Source: CAVYWD01 sp963772225
Lineage (GTDB): Bacteria > Myxococcota > Myxococcia > Myxococcales > UBA5297
NCBI GenBank assembly: GCA_963772225.1
Contig: CAVYWD010000003.1
Coordinates: forward strand, 186,001 to 250,000
DNA: 64,000 bases
Direction of reading: 5' to 3'
The position numbers and the translations under genes are program-made. Positions 42,701 through 51,756 of the stretch are shown piece after piece (the first letter of the stretch is position 1; the number at the start of each line of letters is the position of its first letter). Below the pieces are notes generated by a model. That model was not told where the DNA came from and made no database searches. It saw only the letters and a program-made list of their open reading frames with translations.

Positions 42701-43312
42701 CCCTCGGGGGGACCGGGGGCGCCGCCGGGGCGGGCGGCTCGCTCAAATTCGTGCGCCGGCGTCGAGCCGGACGGACGCATGCCTCGGCAGGTCCAGCGCG
42801 AGCGCTCCTTCGCGCGGCGTCCCGGCTCAGGGCGGGTCATGAAGAACGGCTGCGCGTTCCCCAGCAAATGCGACGTTCTTCGCGAGCAGCTGCCGCAGCC
42901 GGAACGGCATTGAAAGCGGGCGCCGCGGGCGACGAAGCGCCGGCGGTGCCGCAGGCGGGCTCAGGACCGAGCGACGGCAAGCGCAGCTCACTCCGGGGCC
43001 TCGTGGCCGGTCGCCTCGGCGCGACCGAGCTGACCGGCAGCCGATGGCCCGCCACCCTCGAGGAGATCGCACGCCGTCGCCATCGGGTCCGTCACGTCGT
43101 TTGCACCCGCGGCCCCCGCGGCCATGACTTGCTCTGGGCGAACTGGCCGACGTGCGTGAGCTCAGCATCGTCCGCGGTGAAACCGATGCGCCCCGCCCCG
43201 GTCCGCCCCTGAGCGAGCGGCGGCGCGACCGCCTCTGGCGGCGTAAAGCGGGCCTTCGACTCCGAGGGGCCGAGGTCCGCGCCTTCGCTTTCCGCCGCAG
43301 AAGCGCTCCGCT
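42701..43312. other. Intergenic stretch, possible synthetase relic
   Basis: No intact gene was found in these 612 bases. On the minus strand, 42827-42910 reads MPFRLRQLLAKNVAFAGERAAVLHDPP, which resembles the first 25 residues of AMP-dependent acyl-CoA synthetases (LxxLLxxxAxxxGERxAVxxD) and then stops. This may be a relic of such a gene, but the match is short. Confidence 0.35.
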
Positions 43313-45742
43313 ATGTTTCGCCGCGTGAACGAATCCGAACCTCTGACGAAGGGCGCGGGCGCCGACCCGCTGCTCGCGCCGCTGAACGAGCCGCAGCGCG
43401 AGGCCGTCCAGCACGTGGACGGGCCGCTGCTCGTGCTCGCGGGCGCCGGCAGCGGCAAGACCCGCGTCATCACCCACCGCATCGCCTGGCTCGTCCAGCG
43501 CGAGGGCGTCACGCCGTGGCGCGTGCTGGCGGTGACCTTCACCAACAAGGCGGCCGGCGAGATGCGCGAGCGGCTCGAGGGGCTCCTGGGGGCCGCCGCC
43601 GCCGACGTCCACGTCTCGACCTTCCACTCGGCCGGCGCGGCCATCCTGCGGCGCGAGGCCGAGCGCGCGGGCCGCACGCGCTCGTTCGTCATCTACGACG
43701 ACTCGGACCAGCTCGCCCTGGTGCGCCGCGCGCTCCAGGAGTGCGGGGTGGGCGAGCGGATCAAGGCGCAGCTCGTGCGCCACCGGATCGACCAGGCCAA
43801 GAACCACGCCCAGAGGCCGCAGGACCTCCCCGCGCGCGAGACCGACTTCGTGGGCCTGGGCGTGAAGAAGGCCTACTTCGCCTACGAGAAGCTCCTGCGC
43901 CAGGCCGACGCGGTGGACTTCGGCGACCTGCTGCTCAAGGTGGTCATCCTCTTCCGAGAGAACCCGGACGTCCTCGAGCGCTACCGGCGGCGGTTCCAGT
44001 ACGTGCTCGTCGACGAGTTCCAGGACACGAACCCGGCGCAGTACGAGCTCTTGCGCCTGCTCTGCCCCGGCGCGGGCGCCAATCTGTGCGTGGTGGGCGA
44101 CGACGACCAGTCCATCTACCGGTGGCGCGGCGCCGACGTGTCCAACATCCTCTCCTTCGAGCGGGACTTCCCGGGGACGAGGGAGGTCAAGCTCGAGCGC
44201 AACTACCGCTCGGACGCCGGCATTCTCGAGGCGGCCTACCAGGTCATCCGCAAGAACGAGCGCCGCAAGGAGAAGCGGCTGTGGACCGACAGGTCCCGCG
44301 GGGCGCCCCTCGAGCTCGCCTTCGCGCCCGACGAGCGCGGCGAGGCCGCCGAGGTGGCCAGGCGGATCCGCGCGCTCTCGCGCGAGGGCGTGCCGTACTC
44401 GGAGATGGCGGTCTTCTACCGGGTGAACGCGCAGTCGCGCGTGCTGGAGGAGGCCATGCGCCTCGCCCAGCTGCCATACCACATCGTGCGCGGGCGGGCA
44501 TTCTACGACCGGGCGGAGATCAAGGACGCGGCGTCGTACCTGCGCCTCTCGGTGAACGCGCGCTCGGACGCGGACCTGGAGCGCGTCATCAATCGGCCGG
44601 CCCGCGGCCTGGGCGAGACCACCTTGGAAAGGCTGCGCGCCTTCGCCCGCGAGCGCGAGGTGAGCCTGTACGAGGCGCTCGCGACGCCCGCGCTCATCCC
44701 GCAGCTCAACGCCGGGGCGCAGCGGCGGCTCGGCGCGTTCCGCGCCCTGCTCGACGCCCTCAAGGCCGAGGCCGCCCGCGCGCCCTGCGCCCACGACGCA
44801 GTGGAGCTCGTCCTGTCGAAGACGGGGCTCGTCGACGCCTACGTCGCCGACGGCTCGGAGGAGGCGACGGAGAAGGCCGAGAACCTGCGCGAGCTCTCCG
44901 GGGCGGCCGCGGAGTTCGACCGGCTGCGCGCCGAGGCGGGCGCGCCGGCCGCTCCGCCGCCCGAGGCCGGAGCGGCGCTCCCCGAGGACGGGCCGCTCCA
45001 GGTGCCGCAGACCGCCCTGGAGGCCTTTCTGGAGCAGATCAGCCTGGTCGGCGACGCCGACGCGGACGACGCGTCGGCCCGGGTCGCGCTCATGACGCTG
45101 CACGCGGCCAAGGGCCTGGAGTTCGACGCCGTGTTCCTGACGGGAATGGAGGAGGGCGTCTTCCCGCATTCTCGCGCCACCAAGGGCGAGGAGCTGGCCC
45201 TGGCAGACCCCGAGGAAATGGCCGAGGAGCGAAGGCTCTGCTACGTGGGCATCACCCGCGCGCGGCGAAGGCTCTGCTTCTCGCTCTCCCGTTCGCGCTC
45301 CCTGTTCGGCGACCTGCAGTACAACGACCCGTCGCGGTTCCTCTCGGACGTCCCGCGCGAGCTGTTCGGCCTGCCGCCGGCCCCTGCGGAGAAGGCCGCC
45401 GCCGGCGGCGAGCGGATCCCGGGCGAGACTCACGTCGAGCGGGAATCGGAGTTGGAGCTGGATGACGGGGACGGCTTCTTTGCGGACGAGTTCGACCAGC
45501 GCAGCGAGCACGACCGCCGAGCTACCGCCCGGGCTCCGGCGCGCCCTGCCACCCCGCCTGCGCCCCCGCGGCCGGCACGCGGGCCGGTGCCGGCGATGGG
45601 GGCTCGGGTGAGCCATCCGAAGTTCGGCGAGGGGTTGGTCGTCGGGAGCTCCGGGGCCGGCATGAATGCCACGGTGACGGTGCGGTTCCCGGGCCAGGGG
45701 GAGAAGCGGATTGTCGCGCGGTTCTTGACCTTGGTCGGCTAG
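43313..45742 (+). CDS. uvrD: ATP-dependent DNA helicase UvrD/PcrA
   Basis: Superfamily 1A 3'-5' DNA helicase (809 aa) of repair and replication restart. Motifs are all present: Q motif LNEPQREAV, Walker A LAGAGSGKTRVITHRI, Ia VTFTNKAAGEM, DEFQDTN, III GDDDQSIYRWRGA, IV LERNYRS, V LMTLHAAKGLEFDAVFLTGMEEG and VI EERRLCYVGITRARRRL. After an acidic/Pro linker the protein ends in the small Tudor-like module typical of PcrA/UvrD (RVSHPKFGEGLVV to VRFPGQGEKRIVARF). That last module is repeated twice downstream, at 47216 and 48577. The start at 43313 is the first plausible ATG; a GTG at 43325 is an alternative. Confidence 0.95.
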   Translation: MFRRVNESEPLTKGAGADPLLAPLNEPQREAVQHVDGPLLVLAGAGSGKTRVITHRIAWLVQREGVTPWRVLAVTFTNKAAGEMRERLEGLLGAAAADVHVSTFHSAGAAILRREAERAGRTRSFVIYDDSDQLALVRRALQECGVGERIKAQLVRHRIDQAKNHAQRPQDLPARETDFVGLGVKKAYFAYEKLLRQADAVDFGDLLLKVVILFRENPDVLERYRRRFQYVLVDEFQDTNPAQYELLRLLCPGAGANLCVVGDDDQSIYRWRGADVSNILSFERDFPGTREVKLERNYRSDAGILEAAYQVIRKNERRKEKRLWTDRSRGAPLELAFAPDERGEAAEVARRIRALSREGVPYSEMAVFYRVNAQSRVLEEAMRLAQLPYHIVRGRAFYDRAEIKDAASYLRLSVNARSDADLERVINRPARGLGETTLERLRAFAREREVSLYEALATPALIPQLNAGAQRRLGAFRALLDALKAEAARAPCAHDAVELVLSKTGLVDAYVADGSEEATEKAENLRELSGAAAEFDRLRAEAGAPAAPPPEAGAALPEDGPLQVPQTALEAFLEQISLVGDADADDASARVALMTLHAAKGLEFDAVFLTGMEEGVFPHSRATKGEELALADPEEMAEERRLCYVGITRARRRLCFSLSRSRSLFGDLQYNDPSRFLSDVPRELFGLPPAPAEKAAAGGERIPGETHVERESELELDDGDGFFADEFDQRSEHDRRATARAPARPATPPAPPRPARGPVPAMGARVSHPKFGEGLVVGSSGAGMNATVTVRFPGQGEKRIVARFLTLVG
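45584..45742 (+). repeat. uvrD 3'-end repeat, copy 1 (in gene)
   Basis: Last 159 bases of uvrD, coding for the Tudor-like end MGARVSHPKFGEGLVV to the stop. It is the reference copy for the two downstream repeats. It differs from copy 2 at about a dozen positions, three of them in the last six bases. Confidence 0.85.
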
Positions 45743-45766
45743 AGACGAGGCCGCACCGAGGTCGGG

Positions 45767-46654
45767 TCAGGAGAAAAGCCGTGCCAACGCGCGCCTCGCT
45801 TCGGTGACGTATGGGCGCTCGCCGCCCCGCGGGGGCAGAAACCAGAACTCCACCTTGGGGAGCGCGGGGAGTCCTTCGGAGGCAGGGCAGACGGCCATGC
45901 CCGGCCCGAGGGCCGACTCGTTCAAACACGAGACGCCCAGCCCCGCGGCGATGGCGAGCTGAAGCCCCGCGACCCCCGACGCCGAGTGGGCGATGTCGTA
46001 GGGCAGGCGGCGGCGCTCGAGCGCCTCGACGACGAACCGGTGGAGGGAGCAGGTCGAGGGGAGCAGGACCAGCGGCACGGGCCGTAGCAGGCCCGTGGCG
46101 GCGCCCTCGGCCGCGACCCAGCGGAGGGACTCCCGCCGCAAGGGGATTCCTCCCCGGCCTGCGCGGTGATCGACCGGCTTGCCGAGGATGCGCATGGTCA
46201 GCCCGATGTCGAAGGTCTCCCCTCCGTCTCGTGCGCCCTCGATGGCGGCGCTCTTGAGGATGCTGACGTGCAGGCGCAGCTCGGGGTGGCTCAGGCGCAG
46301 GCGCCGCAGCATCGAGGCGATGTCGCTCGGGCGGAAGTAGTCGGTCACCGCGAGCCGGACTTCGCCTTTGAGGACCTGGCCTCGCACCTCGCGGAGCGCC
46401 GCCTCGGCCTTGGCGAGGATGTCGCGCGCATGGCTCAGAAGGCGCGCCCCGGCCGGCGTGGTCGAGACGCCCTGCTTGCCGCGGGTGAAGAGCGCCACGC
46501 CACAGCTCTCCTCGAGCTTTCTCACCTGCTCACTGACGGCGGATTGGGAGCGGAAGACCCGAGGGGCCGCCGCCGACATGCTCCCCGCCTCGGCGACGGC
46601 GATGAAGGTCCGCAGCTGGTCGAGATCGAACCCGGGGGCGTCGGCGAGGGCCAC
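45767..46654 (-). CDS. LysR-family transcriptional regulator
   Basis: DNA-binding regulator (295 aa). The N-terminal winged helix-turn-helix reads FDLDQLRTFIAVAEAGSMSAAAPRVFRSQSAVSEQVRKLEESCGVALFTRGKQGVSTTPAGARLL; the remainder is a periplasmic-binding-protein-like effector domain (VRLAVTDYFRPSDIASMLRRL onward). The GTG at 46654 is chosen because GGAG lies 7 bases upstream. It is divergent from the tautomerase gene 130 bases away, the standard arrangement for a LysR regulator and its target. Both lie between two copies of the uvrD 3' end. Confidence 0.9.
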   Translation of the reverse strand: MALADAPGFDLDQLRTFIAVAEAGSMSAAAPRVFRSQSAVSEQVRKLEESCGVALFTRGKQGVSTTPAGARLLSHARDILAKAEAALREVRGQVLKGEVRLAVTDYFRPSDIASMLRRLRLSHPELRLHVSILKSAAIEGARDGGETFDIGLTMRILGKPVDHRAGRGGIPLRRESLRWVAAEGAATGLLRPVPLVLLPSTCSLHRFVVEALERRRLPYDIAHSASGVAGLQLAIAAGLGVSCLNESALGPGMAVCPASEGLPALPKVEFWFLPPRGGERPYVTEARRALARLFS

Positions 46655-46784
46655 GGTCGCACTCCACGGAGGAAGGGGCGAGCCATCCAGAAATCGAATA
46701 GATGGTATCCGAAAAACCCGCTGCGCCGAAGGGAGCTGGCGCCCTAGCCTATGGGGGAACCTTCTGACAGAAAGGCGGCCCTGC
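46655..46784. promoter_or_regulatory. Divergent LysR/tautomerase promoter region
   Basis: The 130 bases between the two divergent start codons should carry the LysR-type binding site. An A/T-richer block around 46690-46715 (AATCGAATAGATGGTATCC) is the best candidate. The exact T-N11-A operator could not be fixed by eye. Confidence 0.4.
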
Positions 46785-47177
46785 ATGCCTCACATCGCCC
46801 TGCTCCTCTCCGGAGACCCCGACGAGAGCCTGACCCGCGACGCGGCGGCGACTCTTGCTGACCTGACGGAGCGGATCCTCGGGAAGCGGCGGGAGGTGAT
46901 TTCGGTGACCGCGCAATACGTCCCTCGCGACCGCTGGATCATCGGCGGCCAGAGCCTGGCCAGCCAGAAGAAGAACGCCTTCCAGGTGGACATCAGCGTC
47001 ACCGACGAGACCAATACCAAGGCCGAGAAGGCGCGGTTCATCGAGGAGACGTTTCAGGCGCTTGCCGAGCGCATCGGCGACGTCCACCCCTGCTCGTACA
47101 TCCATGTGATCGACGCGCGCGCGGCGGCCTACGGGTACGGCGGCGAGACCCAAGAGTACAGGTACCAGCACCCATAA
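46785..47177 (+). CDS. Tautomerase-superfamily protein (4-OT/MIF-like)
   Basis: A 130-aa protein that starts Met-Pro (MPHIALLLSGDPDES). The Pro becomes the N-terminal catalytic base in 4-oxalocrotonate tautomerase and MIF-type enzymes. The length is twice that of a single 4-OT subunit, consistent with a fused double beta-alpha-beta unit (second half begins near KNAFQVDISVTDETNTKAEK, with CSYIHVIDA near the end). Predicted to interconvert enol and keto forms of small acids. The partner regulator is the divergent LysR gene. A substrate cannot be assigned. Confidence 0.8.
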   Translation: MPHIALLLSGDPDESLTRDAAATLADLTERILGKRREVISVTAQYVPRDRWIIGGQSLASQKKNAFQVDISVTDETNTKAEKARFIEETFQALAERIGDVHPCSYIHVIDARAAAYGYGGETQEYRYQHP

Positions 47178-47215
47178 CGCCTCGGCTCCGGCTGGGCAAA
47201 GCACGCCCGGCCACC

Positions 47216-47374
47216 CCGGCGCCGGCCATGGGGGCTTGGGTGAGCCATCCGAAGCTCGGCGAGGGGCTGGTCGTCGGGAGCTCCGGGGCCGGCCTGAATA
47301 CCACGGTGACGGTGCGGTTCCCGGGCCAGGGGGAAAAGCGGATTGTCGCGCGGTTCTTGACCGTGGTCGGGTGA
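47216..47374 (+). repeat. uvrD 3'-end repeat, copy 2
   Basis: A second copy of the last 159 bases of uvrD, about 92% identical and still open: from the ATG at 47228 it encodes 48 residues, MGAWVSHPKLGEGLVV to IVARFLTVVG, ending in TGA instead of TAG. The preceding bases can also be read as a UvrD-like Pro/Ala linker (ARPATPAPA). It closes the segment holding the LysR and tautomerase genes. Confidence 0.85.
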
Positions 47375-47427
47375 AGCTCAAAGCCGGGAACGGCCGGCCA
47401 GCCGGCGAAGGGTCTCGTGCTTCCGGA

Positions 47428-48327
47428 TCAGCCCTTTGTCCGGAATTCCGGTCCGCCTGGCTTCCGGGCGAGCATCAGAAAGATGGACGAAGTCACCGGA
47501 GCCCGCCGCGCAAAGGCCTCTCTCATGCCAAAGGTCGCGAAGCGCGTGCGGTGATCTCCCTTGACCCCGTTCAAGCATTGCAAAACCTCGAAGCCGAAGC
47601 GGTCGTGCAGGAGTGGTTTCAGGGTGGTCGGCGAGTAGTAGAACAGGTGATGCCAGGCGTCGTAGTGCTTGCCGCGCTTCTTCTTCAGCCCGAGCCGCCC
47701 CGCGAGCGTCTTGACCCTGTTCGAGGCCGAATCGATGTTCGGACACGCCAGGAAGAGAATCCCTCCGGGGCGAAGCAGCGAGTGAATGCGCTTCAGGTAG
47801 GCCTTCGGGTCCTTCGGGTGTTCGAGGACGTGGTGCAAATAGACACAGTCGAAGCTTTGAGGCTCCCAAGGGATGGTAAGAAAGTCGCCGGCCTGAACCT
47901 TCACTCCGTGGCGTGCGGCGACCCGACGCACGGTCGATTCGTCGACGTCGTGTCCCTCGACCTCCCATCCGCGGCGACGCGCGATGGCGAGCTCGAGACC
48001 CCCTCCGCAGCCGACCGAGAGCAATCGGCCACGAACGCCCACTTCCTCGACGAGCGAGAGATGGAATTCGTGGACCTGGGCGAGCCCCTCGGCGTCCGAA
48101 CCTTCGGGCGCTTGGGTGAAACAGCTCTCAGCGAAATAGGTCGAGTAAAGCCGAGCGAGATAGCCGTCTGAGTACTGCGGGTTCAAGAACCGAAGGCCGC
48201 AGCCCCCGCAGCGGCAGATGCGTCGCCCTTCGTGGTCGCGATCGTAGTCCTCGAGCGACGCGGCGTCGCACAGCGGGCAGCGCTCCAACCTGACGTCGAA
48301 CTCCGGCGCGGGCTGCGTGATGGCCAT
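47428..48327 (-). CDS. Class I SAM methyltransferase with N-terminal zinc ribbon
   Basis: Protein of 299 aa. The N-terminus has a rubredoxin-like zinc ribbon (Cys17, Cys20, then Cys38, Cys40 and Cys43 in CRCGGCGLRFLNP). The methyltransferase domain follows with motif I LLSVGCGGGLELAIARRRGWEVEGHDVDE, FDCVYLHHVLEHPKDPKAYL and LLRPGGILFLACPN. This layout is common in polysaccharide and O-antigen clusters, where the enzymes methylate sugars or end groups. Here it stands alone between uvrD-tail copies 2 and 3. GGAGG lies 8 bases before the ATG. The target is unknown. Confidence 0.85.
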   Translation of the reverse strand: MAITQPAPEFDVRLERCPLCDAASLEDYDRDHEGRRICRCGGCGLRFLNPQYSDGYLARLYSTYFAESCFTQAPEGSDAEGLAQVHEFHLSLVEEVGVRGRLLSVGCGGGLELAIARRRGWEVEGHDVDESTVRRVAARHGVKVQAGDFLTIPWEPQSFDCVYLHHVLEHPKDPKAYLKRIHSLLRPGGILFLACPNIDSASNRVKTLAGRLGLKKKRGKHYDAWHHLFYYSPTTLKPLLHDRFGFEVLQCLNGVKGDHRTRFATFGMREAFARRAPVTSSIFLMLARKPGGPEFRTKG

Positions 48328-48576
48328 CGGGTGATCCTCCAGTGCTCACGGATACTCCCACGCGACCTTCGGCGGGTCTCGGTTGAAAGTGACTGGCAGG
48401 CGGGCGGCGGTTGTTGAGGCAGCCAGGGAATCACCTGCCGTGTGCGACGCCGGCGTCCGGTCCGGCGCCCTCCTCTCCGGGCAGGCAGGTGATCACGTCA
48501 CTGTCGACGCATCGAGCGCGTCCATCAGGAGATCTGCGACGCGAGGCGGGTGCCGCGGTCGATCTACCGTCCGTGC

Positions 48577-48722
48577 ATGGGAGCTCGGGTGAGCCACCCG
48601 AAATTTCGCGAGGGGCTGGTCCGTCGGGAGCTCAGGGGCTGGCATGAATGCCCGGTGACGGTGCGGTTCCCGGGTCAGGGGGAGAAGCGGATCGTCGCGC
48701 GGATTCCGCCGCTGATCGAGCT
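48577..48722 (+). repeat. uvrD 3'-end repeat, copy 3 (degenerate)
   Basis: A third copy beginning MGARVSHPKFREGLV at the ATG at 48577. One extra base after GGTC and one lost base further on shift the middle (RRELRGWHECP), after which VTVRFPGQGEKRIVAR returns. The two changes compensate, so this copy stays in frame with the RHS gene downstream. Confidence 0.75.
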
Positions 48723-49023
48723 CGCCTATCCCGGTAGACGGCGGAGGCGAAGACGATCCGAGCACCTCGGGTTCTATCTGAACGACTTCAGCCACTGCCA
48801 CTTCACGCCGTTCGGCTGGGCGGACCCGCGCCAGAAGCGCCGATTCATTCGGAAGAATCAGGAGCGGCTGCGCGAGGCGTCTGCCTCAACGACGCCGCAG
48901 CCTCCAGCTCGTCCTCCGCCGGCCACTCGCGCCGCCCGCTCCTCGGCCGGTGCCCGGGGCGGCATTAGAGTACGAGCCGACGGACTGGCAAACGGAGGCC
49001 GACGCGGACTGAGGGCGGAGGGT
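48723..49023 (+). other. Stretch between uvrD-tail copy 3 and the RHS gene
   Basis: In the RHS frame this reads SEHLGFYLNDFSHCHFTPFGWADP and QKRRFIRKNQERLREA, which looks like protein but matches nothing I know, then a Pro/Ala/Arg-rich run. It may be the 5' part of a fused open frame running from copy 3 into RHS. Confidence 0.35.
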
Positions 49024-51021
49024 ATGATTTGGACCGCACGGTTGAGAACAGCACCCTGCGATGCGCAGAAGCGCGTGGTCGAATACGAGGACGAAGCGGG
49101 CGTGACGTACCACTTCACCTACGATGCCCTGGGCTGTGTGCGCCGCGTGGATCTCCCCGACGGCAAGAAGCACACCGGCGAGGGCTACAGCAAGGTCTTC
49201 ACGCACCGCCCCGACGGGTCGCTGGCAAGCAGAACGACCGCGATTGACGGCTTCCCGGCGGTCAAGTTCGAGCTCACCTACTACGAGGACGGGTCGCCGC
49301 ACACGCAGATGATCACGCAGCTGGACGCGAGCGGAAGCGCCCGGTCGAATTCGGAGCTCGTGTTTGGTGTGGACGCGTACGGGCGCCTCCATGACGTCGA
49401 GCAACTCGGAGCGCGGCTCTTGACCGCGACCTACGACGGCAACGGGCTGCTCTCGGGCGCCAACTTCGTGAACGGCGACCAGCTCTCGTTCACGTATGAC
49501 GGGACGACGCGCCGGCTCGTGGGCTCTTCACAGGCGACGGCGTCGTACGCGGTCTCGACTCAACAGCAAATGAACGCCAGGGCGCTCGTGGAGTCGGAAA
49601 CGGTGACGATCGGCGCGACCACGCTCGCGCGAACCTTTGGCTACTCGGAGACAGGGCAGCGCTTCCTGACGAGCGCAGGGGATGCGCAGAACCGCTACGT
49701 GTACGGATTCGATCCTTTTGGCCTGCCGACGTCCATCACGACGAACGGCGCCGCACGTGCCATCGCGGAGACCGCGACCACCTTGACGGCTGGCCAGGTG
49801 ACGTACGGGTTCGATGCCCTCCATCGGACCGTGTCGCGGACCGATGCGTCCGCGCCCGAGCAGGGTCTCGTGCTGACGTACGGACCTGATGGCCAGGTCG
49901 CGACCGCCACGAAGGGTGGCGTCACCTATCAGTTCCGGTACGACGAGGACGGACAGCGCCTCGTGAAGCTCACTGGTGACATGCCCACAGCGGCATATCT
50001 GCCGGAGGGCTATCTCGATTCGTCCGGGCTCACCGAGCGGTTCGCGCTGGGCGGACGCACCGTTGGCATTATCAAGGACGGGGTGTACACGAGCATCGCC
50101 ACCGACCTGCGGGGCTCGGTGCTGGCGGAGACGACGGGGATCGCCCGGATTCCGTCGCCGTTCGGGCAGCGCGATGTGCACCCGGCGATGGCGGCGGCGA
50201 TTGACTATGTCGAAAAGGGCTATGACGCCGACCTGGGCTGGGTGCGCATGGGCGTGCGCGACTATGACCCAGTTAGCAATCGATTCACGACGCCTGACCC
50301 GCTGCTCCTAGAAAGTCCGGAGAAGTGCGTTAGGAGCACGTCTGAGTGCAATCTGTTCGGGTATGCCGCCGCAAACCCGCTCAGCCGCACAGATCCGACG
50401 GGACTGCAGTCCGGTCCACCGCCGGAGGAGCTTGAAGCCGAGAGAGTCGGCGAAGCTCCAAGTGACGTTGGTTCGCAGATGAGATCGGCGCGATGGGCGA
50501 ACGCCAACGAGGAGTTGAACAGAATTGATCCGGAGGGCCGGCACGGCGCGGTGATCGCTCCCAAGGGATGGGTCCCGTCGGAGGAGGAGGTGGCAACGCA
50601 GGAGGAACTGGCCAAGACCATGAGGGAGGCGAAGGGGGCGGCTGGCGGTGAGAAGAGTCCTGAACAGCAATTGGAAAGTTCCACGACTGACTGGGTGACG
50701 GGCAGACTCAGGTCCAGGGCCGACCAGGGAGCGCAAGCGCTCGGGAGGGGCTCGACAGCCAATCTGTCTAAGGGAACGACCTTGCCTCGAAACATACGCG
50801 AACAGTCGGCTGTTGACGAGGCAATTGCGAATCCTCGCGGCGGTAACAGGGTACCGTTGAAGATGACCGACCCCCGATGGCCGGGCTCGGACGGCTGGGT
50901 CAAAATGCAGCAGGTGATCGAGTCCGGTGGCCGCGAAGGGCCGATCAATGTCCATTACCTCTTTAACGAGACGACTGGGGAAGTCGATGACTTCAAGATC
51001 GTCTTGCCGGGCGCGAGGTAG
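49024..51021 (+). CDS. RHS/YD-repeat protein with C-terminal toxin domain
   Basis: Polymorphic toxin of the RHS type (665 aa from this ATG; the frame is open from 48550). YD repeats (FTYDALGCVRRVDLPDG, YGFDPFGLPTSITTNG, RYDEDGQRLVKL) lead to the RHS core signature YDADLGWVRMGVRDYDPVSNRFTTPDP and LFGYAAANPLSRTDPTGL. The variable part after DPTGL ends in KMTDPRWPGSDGWVKMQQVI and NVHYLFNETTGEVDDFKIV, a conserved nuclease-type toxin end in polymorphic toxins as I recall. The usual N-terminal secretion region and most of the RHS shell are missing, so this is an orphan tip. The small gene 5 bases downstream is its probable immunity gene. Confidence 0.8.
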   Translation: MIWTARLRTAPCDAQKRVVEYEDEAGVTYHFTYDALGCVRRVDLPDGKKHTGEGYSKVFTHRPDGSLASRTTAIDGFPAVKFELTYYEDGSPHTQMITQLDASGSARSNSELVFGVDAYGRLHDVEQLGARLLTATYDGNGLLSGANFVNGDQLSFTYDGTTRRLVGSSQATASYAVSTQQQMNARALVESETVTIGATTLARTFGYSETGQRFLTSAGDAQNRYVYGFDPFGLPTSITTNGAARAIAETATTLTAGQVTYGFDALHRTVSRTDASAPEQGLVLTYGPDGQVATATKGGVTYQFRYDEDGQRLVKLTGDMPTAAYLPEGYLDSSGLTERFALGGRTVGIIKDGVYTSIATDLRGSVLAETTGIARIPSPFGQRDVHPAMAAAIDYVEKGYDADLGWVRMGVRDYDPVSNRFTTPDPLLLESPEKCVRSTSECNLFGYAAANPLSRTDPTGLQSGPPPEELEAERVGEAPSDVGSQMRSARWANANEELNRIDPEGRHGAVIAPKGWVPSEEEVATQEELAKTMREAKGAAGGEKSPEQQLESSTTDWVTGRLRSRADQGAQALGRGSTANLSKGTTLPRNIREQSAVDEAIANPRGGNRVPLKMTDPRWPGSDGWVKMQQVIESGGREGPINVHYLFNETTGEVDDFKIVLPGAR

Positions 51022-51026
51022 TTGCT

Positions 51027-51419
51027 ATGAGAGTTCGAGCACGACAAGTACACGCGAGCGAGGCCCCCGTGGCCGTTCGTCCATATATGGGTCAAATCCT
51101 GGTCGCTGCCGGGAAAGACTACGAAGTTCATGCCATAGCGGTGTTTGAGGGCCTCGTGATGATGCAGGTCGTCGACGACCTGGGAATTCCCGAGTGGAAC
51201 CCAGCCTGGCTGTTTGACGTTATTGACTCGGGTATCCCGGGTGATTGGATTGTTTCCGCCTTCCGGGATGATCCTTCGCTTGTGCTTGGTCCGGACTTCA
51301 TCGCACGCGACCTGGAGGGCTACGCATCCATGGTCGAGTTGGAGTCAGAACAGGTGAAGAGATTCTGGAATCGGATTGGGGGTCGGCCGGCGAAGCACGA
51401 TGAGGACGCGTCAGACTGA
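51027..51419 (+). CDS. Probable immunity protein for the RHS toxin
   Basis: Acidic 130-aa protein of no recognised family, starting 5 bases after the RHS stop. It begins MRVRARQVHASEAPVAVRPYMGQ and has VHAIAVFEGLVMMQVVDDLGIPEWNPAWLFDVIDSGIPGDWIVSAF, with no signal peptide or membrane segment. Small, acidic, cytosolic proteins encoded directly after RHS toxin tips are regularly the cognate immunity proteins, and its position and size fit. Function is inferred from position only. Confidence 0.7.
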   Translation: MRVRARQVHASEAPVAVRPYMGQILVAAGKDYEVHAIAVFEGLVMMQVVDDLGIPEWNPAWLFDVIDSGIPGDWIVSAFRDDPSLVLGPDFIARDLEGYASMVELESEQVKRFWNRIGGRPAKHDEDASD

Positions 51420-51756
51420 GCGCGCCCTCGCAGGTTCGCCTCCGAAGCTCAGACGACTCGGAGCAGGTGCTCTTCATGAACTATTCGGCGGTGACATCGG
51501 AGGGGACCGTGGCGGCGAGTTGTGGCATGCTCTGTCCGCCGTTCTGAAGCGCTCCCACCCTTCGGTCTCCAATCACAGGAAGAGCTAGAAAGGGTTGCCC
51601 CGCCGACGCCGGCACCATCGCTTTCCAACCGGCGCAGGCAAGCGCTCCTATTCCGGCCTTCAGGAGTCACTCAGGGCCGTCGCATCGAGCGTCCACCACG
51701 AGTTCTACGACGCGAGCCGACCAGCGCTCGAGCGCTGGCCTCAACGCCCCCGCTCC
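51420..51756. other. Intergenic stretch after the RHS module
   Basis: No coding sequence, RNA gene or further toxin-tip remnant was recognised here. The region is somewhat lower in GC than the flanks, like the RHS C-terminal part and the immunity gene, which suggests it arrived with them. Confidence 0.35.
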
